This document shows, in pieces, positions 51,330-60,177 of a stretch of DNA of 64,000 bases. Each line of letters starts with the position of its first letter. Position 1 is the first letter of the stretch. A program made the position numbers and the translations under genes. The DNA is from Acidobacteriota bacterium (GTDB lineage Bacteria; Acidobacteriota; Terriglobia; Terriglobales; Acidobacteriaceae), in the NCBI GenBank assembly GCA_023410055.1, contig JAEYQK010000118.1, positions 21,708-85,707 of the forward strand, given 5' to 3'. The notes under the pieces are model-generated. The model did no database searches. It was not told where the DNA came from and saw nothing but the letters and a program-made list of their open reading frames with translations.

Positions 51330-51809
51330 CCGCTCCCTTCCACCTGGCAGTAGATTCGGCAATTTGCCGAAAGAGCGAACTTGCGCCAAATTGCGCCTTG
51401 TCGTGCCTCTGCACGCGTGTGTGACTCCTAGCACATTCTCTCGTGCCGCTTATCACAGCACGGGGGGACACACTGCGCAACCATATTTGCCGGGGTGAAG
51501 AAATTCCTTCACATTGAGCAGCTAGGGATTTAACCTTTAGCTACCGTCTGAGTTCTTAAACGTACAATCCTCGGAGTCATCCGAATTTGACTGAAGACAG
51601 GCTTTTTCTAGCCGTGGCCGTGGACCACGATAAGCGGGGCTATAGTCTCGTAGGGTTATCGTGTTCGATGCCCTCGATTGTGACTTGAATCACAGACCCC
51701 GGTGATAAGCCGGGGTTAATCTTGTAGTAACGATTCTGCACAAACGATTCCACGAAGGCGCCGAGAAACCCGGGGCCAACAAATATCCCAAAGCGAATGG
51801 ACTTATGAA
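51330..51809 (+). promoter_or_regulatory. 480-bp control region before pyruvate:ferredoxin oxidoreductase
   Basis: No supported gene. Features seen: an 8-bp inverted repeat CACGATAA/TTATCGTG (51626-51633 and 51656-51663, 22 nt apart); a CRP-type palindrome (51680-51695); a 7-bp hairpin ACCCCGG/CCGGGGT (51697-51717). TTGACT at 51587-51592 is a -35-like hexamer without a good -10 at the right distance; TATAGT at 51641 is a -10-like hexamer. A long structured leader is plausible. Confidence 0.5.
51680..51695. promoter_or_regulatory. CRP/FNR-family-type operator TGTGA-N6-TCACA
   Basis: TGTGACTTGAATCACA has perfect CRP half sites and the 6-nt spacer. It lies 114 bp upstream of the oxidoreductase start. 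A Crp/Fnr-family regulator is a reasonable candidate, given the anaerobic nature of the enzyme; binding is inference. Confidence 0.5.
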
Positions 51810-54800
51810 ATGAGCACTAGAGCGAAAGTTACCATCGACGGAAATGAGGCGGCGGCGTACGTTGCACACAAAGTCAACGAAGTCATCGCCATCTATCCGA
51901 TCACGCCGTCATCCCCGATGGGCGAGTGGTCGGATCAATGGTCGTCCGACGGCCAGCCGAATATCTGGGGCACGGTTCCTCTTGTGATCGAAATGCAGAG
52001 TGAAGCGGGTGCTGCTGGGGCGCTCCACGGCGCGTTGCAGGGCGGAGCGCTGGGAACAACCTTCACCTCATCCCAAGGCCTCCTGCTGATGATCCCTAAC
52101 ATGTACAAGATTGCCGGCGAACTTACGCCGACCGTCATGCACGTTGCAGCGCGCGCGATCGCGGCCCAGGGACTTTCAATCTTCGGTGATCACCAGGACA
52201 TCAATGCCGTTCGCCAAACTGGTTGGGCTCTCCTCGGCAGCAACAACGTTCAGGAAGTAATGGACTTCGCGCTGATCGCACAGGCCGCCACGCTAGAAGC
52301 TCGTGTACCATTTGTTCACTTCTTTGACGGTTTCCGGACCTCGCACGAAGTTGCCAAGGTCGAACAGCTGACCATGGACGACCTGCGCGCCATGGTTTCC
52401 GACGACCTCGTGGCGGCGTATCGCACGCGTCGCCTGACTCCTGACAAGCCTATTCTTCGCGGTACGGCGCAAAACCCGGACGTTTACTTCCAGGGCCGTG
52501 AAGCCGTCAACCCGTATTACCTGGCGACGCCCACCATCGTTCAGAACGCGATGGATAAGTTCGCCAAGGTCACTGGCCGCCAGTACAAGCTGTACGAATA
52601 CGTCGGCGCTCCCGACGCTGAGCGAGTCATGGTGATCATGGGCTCCGGCGCTGACGTCGCGCAGGAAGCTGTCGAGTACCTAGTCAGCAAGGGCGAGAAG
52701 ATCGGTCTGTTGAAGGTCCATCTGTACCGCCCCTTCTCCGTTGAGCACTTCGTCGCCGCGCTGCCCGCGAGCACGAAATCGATCGCCGTTCTTGATCGCA
52801 CGAAGGAACCAGGCTCCACCGGCGAACCGCTCTACATGGACGTAGTCACCGCCATCGCCGAAGCAGTCGCCGGCGGCGCATCGCAGTTCAAGGCTATGCC
52901 GAAGATCATCGGCGGCCGTTACGGCCTCTCCTCGAAGGAGTGGACGCCTGCGATGGTCAAGGGCGTTTACGACGAACTCTCCAAGGCGAAGAGCAAGAAT
53001 CACTTCACAGTCGGCATCATCGACGACGTCACGAACACCTCGATCGATTACGATCCGACGTTCTCGACCGAAGACCCGAAGACGGTTCGCGCGATGTTCT
53101 ACGGACTCGGTGCTGACGGAACGGTCGGTGCTAACAAGAACTCGATCAAGATCATCGGCGAAGACACTGAGAACTACGCTCAGGGCTACTTCGTTTATGA
53201 CTCGAAGAAGTCGGGTTCGGTCACGACCTCGCACCTGCGCTTCGGACCGAAGCCCCTCCGTTCGTCGTACCTCATCACCAGCGCGAACTTCGTTGCTTGC
53301 CACCAGTTCTCGTTTCTCGAGCGCGTGGACATGCTGAAGTGCGCGCATGAAGGTGCGACCTTCCTGCTGAACTCGCTGTATGGTCCGGAAGAAGTTTGGG
53401 ACAATCTGCCGAAGACCGTTCAGAAGCAGATCATCGAGAAGAAGTTGAAGTTTTACGTGATCGACGGCTACAAGGTTGCCAAGGAAACCGGCATGGGTGG
53501 CCGCATCAACACGATCATGCAAACCTGCTTTTTCGCAATCTCCGGCGTGCTGCCGCGCGAAGAGGCGATCGAAGCAATCAAGTACTCGATCAAGAAGACC
53601 TACGGCAAACGCGGCGAGTCCGTCGTGCAGAAGAACTACGCTGCTGTCGATGCGACGCTAGCCCATCTGAAGGAAGTCAAAGTTCCAACGACTATCTCCA
53701 GTACCTTCGACGTACGACCCGCGGTTCCTGCGGAAGCGCCTGAGTTCGTAAAGAACGTTCTCGGTCCAATAATCGGTGGCGCTGGCGACGACATGCCAGT
53801 CAGCAAGATGCCCATCGACGGCACCTTCCCGACCGGCACTGCGATGTGGGAGAAGCGCAACATCGCCCTGGAAATCCCAGCGTGGGACGCCGAGCTTTGC
53901 ATCCAGTGCGGCAAGTGCGTTCTGGTTTGCCCGCACGCGGTTATACGCGCCAAGGTCTACAACGATGATGTCTTGAAGAACGCTCCTGAGAGCTTCAAGT
54001 CCGCTCCGGCGAAGTGGAAGGATTTCAAGGACTCAAAGTACACGCTTCAAGTGGCACCTGAAGATTGCACCGGATGTGCGCTGTGCATCGAAGCTTGCCC
54101 TTCCAAGAGCAAGAGCGATGTGAAGCACAAGGCCATCAACATGGTGCCTCAGCCGGCAATCCGCGAGCAGGAAGCCCGCAACTGGGACTTCTTCCTCAAC
54201 ATCAACGAAATGGACCGCACCAAGCTGGCCGTCACCCAGATCAAGGACGTTCAGCTGATGCAGCCTCTGTTCGAGTTCTCCGGCGCTTGCTCCGGCTGCG
54301 GCGAGACTCCTTACATCAAGTTGATGACTCAGCTCTTCGGCGATCGTGCGATCGTGGGCAATGCAACGGGCTGCTCGTCAATTTACGGCGGCAACCTGCC
54401 GACGACGCCCTACACGTTCAATAAGGATGGCCGCGGCGTCTCCTGGTCGAACTCGTTGTTCGAAGACAACGCCGAGTTCGGTCTGGGTATTCGCCTGTCG
54501 GTGGACAAGCAGACCGAGTACGCCCGCGAACTGGTGAAGAGACTCAGCAGCGTGATCGGTGACGAACTCGCCACTGCCCTGCTGAATGCCGACCAGTCCA
54601 AGGAAGAAGGCATCAAGGCGCAGCGCGAACGCGTTGTCGAGTTGAAGAAGAAGCTCGAAGGCCAGAACACGCCCGCAGCCCGCGATTTGAAGTCTCTCGC
54701 TGACGTCCTCGTCAAGAAGTCTGTCTGGATCCTGGGCGGTGACGGTTGGGCCTACGACATCGGTTACGGTGGACTCGATCACGTGCTGGCTTCCGGTCGC

Positions 54801-55430
54801 AACGTGAACGTCCTCGTCCTCGACACAGAGGTCTACTCGAACACGGGTGGCCAGATGTCGAAGTCGACGCCAATCGGTGCCGTTGCCAAGTTCGCTGCTG
54901 GCGGTAAGCCGCGTCCGAAGAAGGATCTGCCTATGATGGCGATCAACTACGGAAACGTCTACGTTGCGCACATCGCGATGGGCGCTAACGACATGCAGAC
55001 GGTCAAGGCCTTCGTCGAAGCCGAAGCCTACGACGGTCCGTCGCTCATCGTCGCGTACTCGCATTGCATCGCGCACGGCTACGACCTCGTCCACGGACTC
55101 GACCAGCAGAAGCTCGCGGTTCAGTCCGGACACTGGCCACTGTTCCGCTACAATCCGACTCTGGCAGCTCAGGGCAAGAATCCGCTGCAACTGGATTCGA
55201 AGGCTCCGACGGTTCCGCTGGAGAAGTACATTTACAACGAAACGCGCTACACGATGCTCACCCGCAGCAATCCCGAAGTCGCGAAGGAACTGCTGAAGTA
55301 CGCACAGGAGAACGTGAACCAGCGCTGGTCGCTGTACGAGCAATTGGCCGCAACGAAAGTCAGTGCGCCGGCTACGGCGGAAAAGCCTGCTGAGACTGAA
55401 GCAGCTAAGGGGGCATCAGCCAATGACTAA
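51810..55430 (+). CDS. nifJ: Pyruvate:ferredoxin (flavodoxin) oxidoreductase, single chain
   Basis: A 1206-residue enzyme converting pyruvate and CoA to acetyl-CoA, CO2 and reduced ferredoxin. The N-terminal pyruvate-binding domain has AVIYPITPSSPMGEW-like AIYPITPSSPMGEWSDQW. Two 4Fe-4S sites are near residues 697 (CIQCGKCVLVCP) and 753 (CTGCALCIEACP). The thiamine-diphosphate domain has CSGCGETPYIKL near 827, GNATGCSSIYGG and ILGGDGWAYDIGYGGLDHV. LDTEVYSNTGGQMSKSTP is also conserved. An 8-bp overlap links it to the next gene. Confidence 0.97.
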   Translation: MSTRAKVTIDGNEAAAYVAHKVNEVIAIYPITPSSPMGEWSDQWSSDGQPNIWGTVPLVIEMQSEAGAAGALHGALQGGALGTTFTSSQGLLLMIPNMYKIAGELTPTVMHVAARAIAAQGLSIFGDHQDINAVRQTGWALLGSNNVQEVMDFALIAQAATLEARVPFVHFFDGFRTSHEVAKVEQLTMDDLRAMVSDDLVAAYRTRRLTPDKPILRGTAQNPDVYFQGREAVNPYYLATPTIVQNAMDKFAKVTGRQYKLYEYVGAPDAERVMVIMGSGADVAQEAVEYLVSKGEKIGLLKVHLYRPFSVEHFVAALPASTKSIAVLDRTKEPGSTGEPLYMDVVTAIAEAVAGGASQFKAMPKIIGGRYGLSSKEWTPAMVKGVYDELSKAKSKNHFTVGIIDDVTNTSIDYDPTFSTEDPKTVRAMFYGLGADGTVGANKNSIKIIGEDTENYAQGYFVYDSKKSGSVTTSHLRFGPKPLRSSYLITSANFVACHQFSFLERVDMLKCAHEGATFLLNSLYGPEEVWDNLPKTVQKQIIEKKLKFYVIDGYKVAKETGMGGRINTIMQTCFFAISGVLPREEAIEAIKYSIKKTYGKRGESVVQKNYAAVDATLAHLKEVKVPTTISSTFDVRPAVPAEAPEFVKNVLGPIIGGAGDDMPVSKMPIDGTFPTGTAMWEKRNIALEIPAWDAELCIQCGKCVLVCPHAVIRAKVYNDDVLKNAPESFKSAPAKWKDFKDSKYTLQVAPEDCTGCALCIEACPSKSKSDVKHKAINMVPQPAIREQEARNWDFFLNINEMDRTKLAVTQIKDVQLMQPLFEFSGACSGCGETPYIKLMTQLFGDRAIVGNATGCSSIYGGNLPTTPYTFNKDGRGVSWSNSLFEDNAEFGLGIRLSVDKQTEYARELVKRLSSVIGDELATALLNADQSKEEGIKAQRERVVELKKKLEGQNTPAARDLKSLADVLVKKSVWILGGDGWAYDIGYGGLDHVLASGRNVNVLVLDTEVYSNTGGQMSKSTPIGAVAKFAAGGKPRPKKDLPMMAINYGNVYVAHIAMGANDMQTVKAFVEAEAYDGPSLIVAYSHCIAHGYDLVHGLDQQKLAVQSGHWPLFRYNPTLAAQGKNPLQLDSKAPTVPLEKYIYNETRYTMLTRSNPEVAKELLKYAQENVNQRWSLYEQLAATKVSAPATAEKPAETEAAKGASAND

Positions 55431-56433
55431 TCTCTCAACTACTTATCTCGGACTGAAGTTGAAGAGCCCGATCGTGGTGTCGGCCGGTCCCCTTTGCAAG
55501 GACGTCGCCAACATCAAGAAGATGGAAGACGCGGGTGCGGCAGCCGTTGTGCTGCACTCGCTCTTCGAAGAACAGATCAACCTCGAGAGCAACGAACTCG
55601 ATCAGTATCTTTCTCAGGGGAGCGAAGTGGGCGCAGAAGCGGCCAACATGTTCCCCGACATGGGAACCTACAACATCGGACCCGATGCCTACCTCGAGCA
55701 CATCCGCAAGGCGAAGGAATCCGTAAAGATTCCCGTCATCGCCAGCCTCAACGGCATGACCAATGGCGGCTGGATCCGCTACGCCAAGCTGATGGAAGAG
55801 GCTGGTGCTGACGCTCTTGAGCTCAACATCTACTATCTCCCGACCGATCCTAACGTGACGGGCGAAGAGATAGAAAAGATGACGACCGAACTCGTTGCCA
55901 ACGTCAACTCAACCGTGCGCATCCCGCTCGCGGTCAAGTTGTCGCCCTACTACAGCTCGATCGCTAACGTCGCGAAGAACCTCGACAAGGCTGGCGCTGA
56001 TGGCCTGGTGCTCTTCAACCGCTTCTATCAGCCCGACTTCGACTTGGAAGCACTCGAAGTAGTTCCATCGTTGATGCTGAGCCGCTCGAACGAGATCAAG
56101 CTGCGCCTGCACTGGGCAGCCATCCTGTTCGGCAAGATCAAGGCCGACATCGCCATCACCGGCGGCGTGCACACAGCACAAGATGTTGTGAAGAGCATGA
56201 TGGCCGGCGCGAAAGTCGCAATGACCACATCTGCTCTGCTGGAACGTGGCGTCAGCTATATCGAGACGCTCACCGCCGACTTGGCGAAGTGGCTGGAAGA
56301 ACACGAGTACGCCTCGATCGAACAGATGCAAGGCAGCATGAGCCACAAGAACGTCGCTCATCCGTCCGTGTTCGAACGCGCTAACTACATGAAGGTGCTC
56401 AGCAGTTACACAGCCGGAGTTCCGGTTCGGTAA
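55423..56433 (+). CDS. Dihydroorotate-dehydrogenase-like flavoprotein
   Basis: A 336-residue FMN-barrel protein of the DHODH superfamily. YLGLKLKSPIVVSAGPLCKD, ADALELNIYYLPTD, VKLSPYYSSIANVAKNL and IAITGGVHTAQDVVKSMMAG are visible. The usual catalytic Cys/Ser region differs, and such proteins are often found next to nifJ. A role in electron transfer or in pyrimidine metabolism is possible. ATG 55423 follows AAGGGGG and overlaps the nifJ stop. A strong terminator follows. Confidence 0.85.
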   Translation: MTNLSTTYLGLKLKSPIVVSAGPLCKDVANIKKMEDAGAAAVVLHSLFEEQINLESNELDQYLSQGSEVGAEAANMFPDMGTYNIGPDAYLEHIRKAKESVKIPVIASLNGMTNGGWIRYAKLMEEAGADALELNIYYLPTDPNVTGEEIEKMTTELVANVNSTVRIPLAVKLSPYYSSIANVAKNLDKAGADGLVLFNRFYQPDFDLEALEVVPSLMLSRSNEIKLRLHWAAILFGKIKADIAITGGVHTAQDVVKSMMAGAKVAMTTSALLERGVSYIETLTADLAKWLEEHEYASIEQMQGSMSHKNVAHPSVFERANYMKVLSSYTAGVPVR

Positions 56434-56456
56434 TTAAGCGGTAAGAATCACAAAGC

Positions 56457-56487
56457 AGGGGCAAGCACAACAGCTTGCCCCTTTTTT
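56457..56487 (+). terminator. Rho-independent terminator of the nifJ operon
   Basis: A perfect 10-bp stem (AGGGGCAAGC at 56457-56466 with GCTTGCCCCT at 56473-56482), loop ACAACA, then TTTTT. It ends the nifJ/flavoprotein transcript. Confidence 0.93.
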
Positions 56488-56552
56488 ATTGTCCGAAGGG
56501 AATCTTGCCAATTCCGAACAAGCTGTATACAAATCAGGCTTTCTTCTCGAGC

Positions 56553-57035
56553 TTAAGCCGCGTAGGCTTTCTTCAATTGCGAAAACTTCAATTGCATCGG
56601 CTTCACGACGCGAACGAAATCTTCGTAGGACATGCGTATCAGTTCGTTGTGAGTACCTGCGTTAAATGCAATCTCCCTGTCTCGGGATAAGCTCTCTTCA
56701 ACGTACACCGGCAGGTTGTACAGGTTGCCAAACGGAGGCATGGCTCCAGTCTCGCAATCCGGAAACTTCTCTCTGAATTCCCGTTCACTGGCCAGCGCGG
56801 CACTTCTTGCGCCGATAGCTTGTTTCAGCATTTCCAGATCGACGGCTTTCGATGCTGGCAAAACAGCCATGGACAGCTTGTCATCCAGCTTGACCATAAC
56901 CGTCTTCGCCAACTCCTTGCCGGAGATGTGCGTCAGCGCTGCGATTCCCTGCGCCGTATACGCAGTTGAATGTGGGATGGAGGTGTAGGTGATGTGCTGT
57001 GCGTCGAGGAATTCTCTGAGCTTTCGAGCCGGCAT
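56553..57035 (-). CDS. YbaK/ProX-type aminoacyl-tRNA deacylase
   Basis: A 160-residue editing-domain protein. YTSIPHSTAYTAQGIAALTH, GKELAKTVMVKLDDKL, VLPASKAVDLEML and TGAMPPFGNLYNLPVYVEES match the YbaK/EbsC family, which clears mischarged tRNAs such as Cys-tRNA-Pro. The lysine of KTV is the conserved catalytic one. AAAGGAGGT precedes the ATG at an ideal spacing. Confidence 0.9.
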   Translation of the reverse strand: MPARKLREFLDAQHITYTSIPHSTAYTAQGIAALTHISGKELAKTVMVKLDDKLSMAVLPASKAVDLEMLKQAIGARSAALASEREFREKFPDCETGAMPPFGNLYNLPVYVEESLSRDREIAFNAGTHNELIRMSYEDFVRVVKPMQLKFSQLKKAYAA

Positions 57036-57239
57036 AATGACCTCCTTTGAGCGGCGGAGTTAGCCGGGGAACGTGAGCAGAATGGTAGGCGCGCCCAAAC
57101 TCCACCGCAGGCGCAAGGGAATATTAACTTGAAAGCGCTTCATGTGTCACTTTCCGAGCTCATATTCAAACCCGACTTGAACCGAACTTGATTGGCGTCC
57201 GACGGGGCCGAACAGTCGCGAACCTTTCGCGGTGGGTGC

Positions 57240-59195
57240 TTAGTCTCGAGTCCCCAGACGAAGTACGAGTTGTTCGCTATCCCCTTCCTTCACTATTGCG
57301 TAGAAATGCTGAAGTTTCGGGTAGTCTTCAACTGAAATCATCAAGTTCTCAACCGTGAGCTCGCGAGCTATGTGTATCGTACTTCCGCTCTGAGACATTG
57401 AAGAATTGTAACGGCCGAAACTCGTGTGGACTTCTCGTGCAGAGGGCGTGGCGTCCACCTTCGAGCCGCGCTCAAAAGTGATCGTAATATCGTCTATATT
57501 CCTGAAGGGGAAGTGGAAGTACACACTATTTGCACGTTTCTGTTCCTGAAACGGATGTGTGTCTTGGCTGTGAAGTAGTGAAATAGGCAGCAACATACGA
57601 TCGCCATAGCCTGCGCCAAATCCGTTCATTGCAACTTCGAGATTGATGGTCAACGGAATGTCTGCATTTGTCCAGCCATCCATTGCCACCACCTGAACCC
57701 TCGACCCAGACGGCAGCCACTCCCTGACTTCGTCTGCGTAATTTGCTTTCTTTTCTTTATCGTCGTCATTTCGGGCTGACAACCTGCGGCCCAAGGCGGC
57801 CTGGCCGGTGAATGAAACCTGAATTGTCCCGGTCAGTGCGCCATCGTTCCCCACGGACAACTGCGCTGTTCGGGTTTCGGTTGTGCTGTCGGGCTTTGAA
57901 CCAGGGACCTCGCCCCATGTCATTGTGTCGGAACGCCATCCCAGTACAGCGGTGCGCTGCCATGGTAGCTCGCCAAAGGGGCAGTATGGCGTGCCCGGGT
58001 CCAGAAAGTACTCTCGCGCTCCGTCACGCGCAATGACCATCTCGGAATCAAGCTGATCCCAAAGCGGGATTTTCTCATGGAAAAAACTTTCTTCGCGTTC
58101 CGATACGCGGATAAGGGCAGCATAGATTCCAGCCTCCCGAAGCAACGCCGCATAGAGTCGATTGACCTCGTCCTGGGTACCATAGCCATGCCGCAGCACG
58201 TCTTCGACGTTTCCGTTCTGCCGTAATTTCTCCCGCTCCTCTTCCCTTTTCGACTTATCAGCTTCCCAGCTTAGGTTTCGAATCTGCTGGACACGAGCGT
58301 ACAAACGCCTCATCTTTGCTTCCAAAGCAACGTCTTCGGGCATTAGTACGGCGGCAAGTTCCCTGTTCAGAGCCGAATGCTGCTCCATGAACTTCTCCGC
58401 TTTCCTTTTCCACTGCTCACCGTTCTTCTTCCAATATTCATCAGTTCTGTCAGGCTCGGAAAGACCTGCGTAGAAGAAATAGACTCGCGCTCTGAGTTCG
58501 GTCTCCGGAGGCGTGTACTCCTCCGGTTCGAACGGCGGGACGTTTTCAACGGTCAGCAGAATGCTTCCGCCGCTGCGTCTCGGTGCAGCACCATTCAGTA
58601 AGTGGGAAGCAACCCATTTAAGCCGAAGGCGAGCAGACGGTCGCAGTGAGAACTCAGCATGTTTCACGAACAACTCATCCTGCACTCTCCATTCAGTACC
58701 GTACTGCTCTGCCCATTCGATCGCGAAACGCTGCTTGTACCGGTACTCAATGATGCTTCCCACCTGCACATCCGGCATCGTGAAGGTCAGCGATACTTCT
58801 TTGAATGAGTTGTTCTTCAGAATGAGCTTTTCGTGAATCGGTCCTGTGAACGGGACAACGCTTCCGTCTGGCTTGATCGTCCGTGCTTTTATATCGCCGA
58901 CAAGTCCGTATTCGCGAACGAACGGAGGTGTTTCGACGTTCGCGTACCTCTTGCCCTCTTCTCTGAGGATCTTGATTCGAACGTAGTCTTCTTCGTATCC
59001 CTGATCATCGTGGCGATCGACGCTTCTGTACAGTATTAGGGCATGTGCACCTGGAAACTGAGGGACTTGCTTCAAAGAGAGGTCTTCGTCAGTGACGGGT
59101 AACCACTGCTCCCCAGCTCGCGCTGGAATTGCCCAGAATCCCACAACAGCCGCCACGAACAACAGAAAAACGTGCACTTGGCGGCGCGGATTCAT
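57240..59195 (-). CDS. DUF3857/transglutaminase-like exported protein
   Basis: A 651-residue exported protein. A signal peptide (FLLFVAAVVGFWAIPARAG) is followed by a DUF3857 domain (YEEDYVRIKILREEGKRYANV, SIIEYRYKQRF). A transglutaminase-like part follows (VLRHGYGTQDEVNRLYAALLREAG, with ALIRVSEREE). The usual catalytic Cys is not obvious: GYGTQDEVNRL replaces G-x-C-x-D. Function unknown; probably periplasmic. ATG 59195 is preferred to TTG 59207. Confidence 0.75.
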   Translation of the reverse strand: MNPRRQVHVFLLFVAAVVGFWAIPARAGEQWLPVTDEDLSLKQVPQFPGAHALILYRSVDRHDDQGYEEDYVRIKILREEGKRYANVETPPFVREYGLVGDIKARTIKPDGSVVPFTGPIHEKLILKNNSFKEVSLTFTMPDVQVGSIIEYRYKQRFAIEWAEQYGTEWRVQDELFVKHAEFSLRPSARLRLKWVASHLLNGAAPRRSGGSILLTVENVPPFEPEEYTPPETELRARVYFFYAGLSEPDRTDEYWKKNGEQWKRKAEKFMEQHSALNRELAAVLMPEDVALEAKMRRLYARVQQIRNLSWEADKSKREEEREKLRQNGNVEDVLRHGYGTQDEVNRLYAALLREAGIYAALIRVSEREESFFHEKIPLWDQLDSEMVIARDGAREYFLDPGTPYCPFGELPWQRTAVLGWRSDTMTWGEVPGSKPDSTTETRTAQLSVGNDGALTGTIQVSFTGQAALGRRLSARNDDDKEKKANYADEVREWLPSGSRVQVVAMDGWTNADIPLTINLEVAMNGFGAGYGDRMLLPISLLHSQDTHPFQEQKRANSVYFHFPFRNIDDITITFERGSKVDATPSAREVHTSFGRYNSSMSQSGSTIHIARELTVENLMISVEDYPKLQHFYAIVKEGDSEQLVLRLGTRD

Positions 59196-59308
59196 TCGTA
59201 ACCTCAACAGGTATTCACCAGAACCTAACAGGCGCTCTGTAGCGATTATGGGACGGCAAAAGTCTACCTAGACTGTTCTCGCTGTCAACGAAAACTTTTG
59301 GTTTCAGA

Positions 59309-60109
59309 TCACCAACGCGGCAAAGAATCCAGCCAGGGGCGAAGTATCTTCACAGCGTCTTCGGATTGCTCGAAAACCGCGTAGTGCCCTGCACGAGGAA
59401 TGATCTGGAGACTGCTCCCGGCAATCCTTTGCTGGATACTACGGCCTTCCTCGGGTGCCGTGAGCACGTCTTCTTCTCCAAAGATGAGCAGAGTTGGAAC
59501 GTTGATCGTTCCGAGCGTTAGGGTTGAGTCCGGACGTTCCGCCATCCCTCGCTGGACTGCGGCAATCCCCTGCACTGTCATCTTTCGCATCATCTGCCGG
59601 GCAGTATCTACTTTGTCGGGACGCGTTGTCCTCGTTGTGTCACCAAGAAGCCTTGGGATCTGCGCCTCAATGAATTGTTCTGCCCCGTGCTTCTCGACAT
59701 CGTCTGCCGATTTCAGTCTAGAGATGCGCGCTTCGTCGGTGTCTGCGGCAGCTTTGGTATCGCTAAGTACCAGACCAGCAACGCGGGCGCGGTCTCGTCG
59801 CCAGAACTCGAAGAGCACATAGCCGCCGATCGATACACCCGCGAAGACGGCTCGCCCAACACCGAGTTCTCTGCAAACACAGGCCAAGTCAGCGGCATGC
59901 TTGTCCATGGTTGCTGGACCGCTCCCAGGCGCTGAATCACCGTGCCCACGTAGATCGGGCATGATCACACGGTATCTCGTTGCAAGCGCATCAGCGACAG
60001 GTAACCAGAATGCATGATTGGCAGGAAAGGGATGCAGGAGCACCAAATCCGGGCCCTTGCCGGTCACCTCGTACGAAATGCCCGCGTCACCGCTCTTAAT
60101 ACGATTCAT
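59309..60109 (-). CDS. Alpha/beta hydrolase
   Basis: A 266-residue alpha/beta-hydrolase-fold protein. VLLHPFPANHAFW is the oxyanion loop; the nucleophile serine is in AGVSIGGYVLFEF, the acid in LIFGEEDVLTAPEE and the histidine in PRAGHYAVFEQ. Resembles 3-oxoadipate enol-lactonase-like esterases; the substrate is unknown. A terminator separates it from the upstream gene. Confidence 0.9.
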   Translation of the reverse strand: MNRIKSGDAGISYEVTGKGPDLVLLHPFPANHAFWLPVADALATRYRVIMPDLRGHGDSAPGSGPATMDKHAADLACVCRELGVGRAVFAGVSIGGYVLFEFWRRDRARVAGLVLSDTKAAADTDEARISRLKSADDVEKHGAEQFIEAQIPRLLGDTTRTTRPDKVDTARQMMRKMTVQGIAAVQRGMAERPDSTLTLGTINVPTLLIFGEEDVLTAPEEGRSIQQRIAGSSLQIIPRAGHYAVFEQSEDAVKILRPWLDSLPRW

Positions 60110-60117
60110 TCTTCCTC

Positions 60118-60145
60118 AAAAAAATGCGCGGGCCCGAGCCCGCGC
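60118..60145 (-). terminator. Rho-independent terminator after the tRNA nucleotidyltransferase
   Basis: An 8-bp stem GCGCGGGC/GCCCGCGC (60126-60145) with a 4-nt loop. On the minus strand it is followed by ATTTTTTT (60125-60118). It lies 32 bp beyond the stop at 60178. Confidence 0.93.
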
Positions 60146-60177
60146 CAGAATCAAACACCTCTTCGGAGCACGACGGA

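Noticed and set aside
52680..53522. A 280-codon minus-strand open frame
   Set aside because: Antisense to nifJ; Arg/Val/Asp-rich shadow frame.
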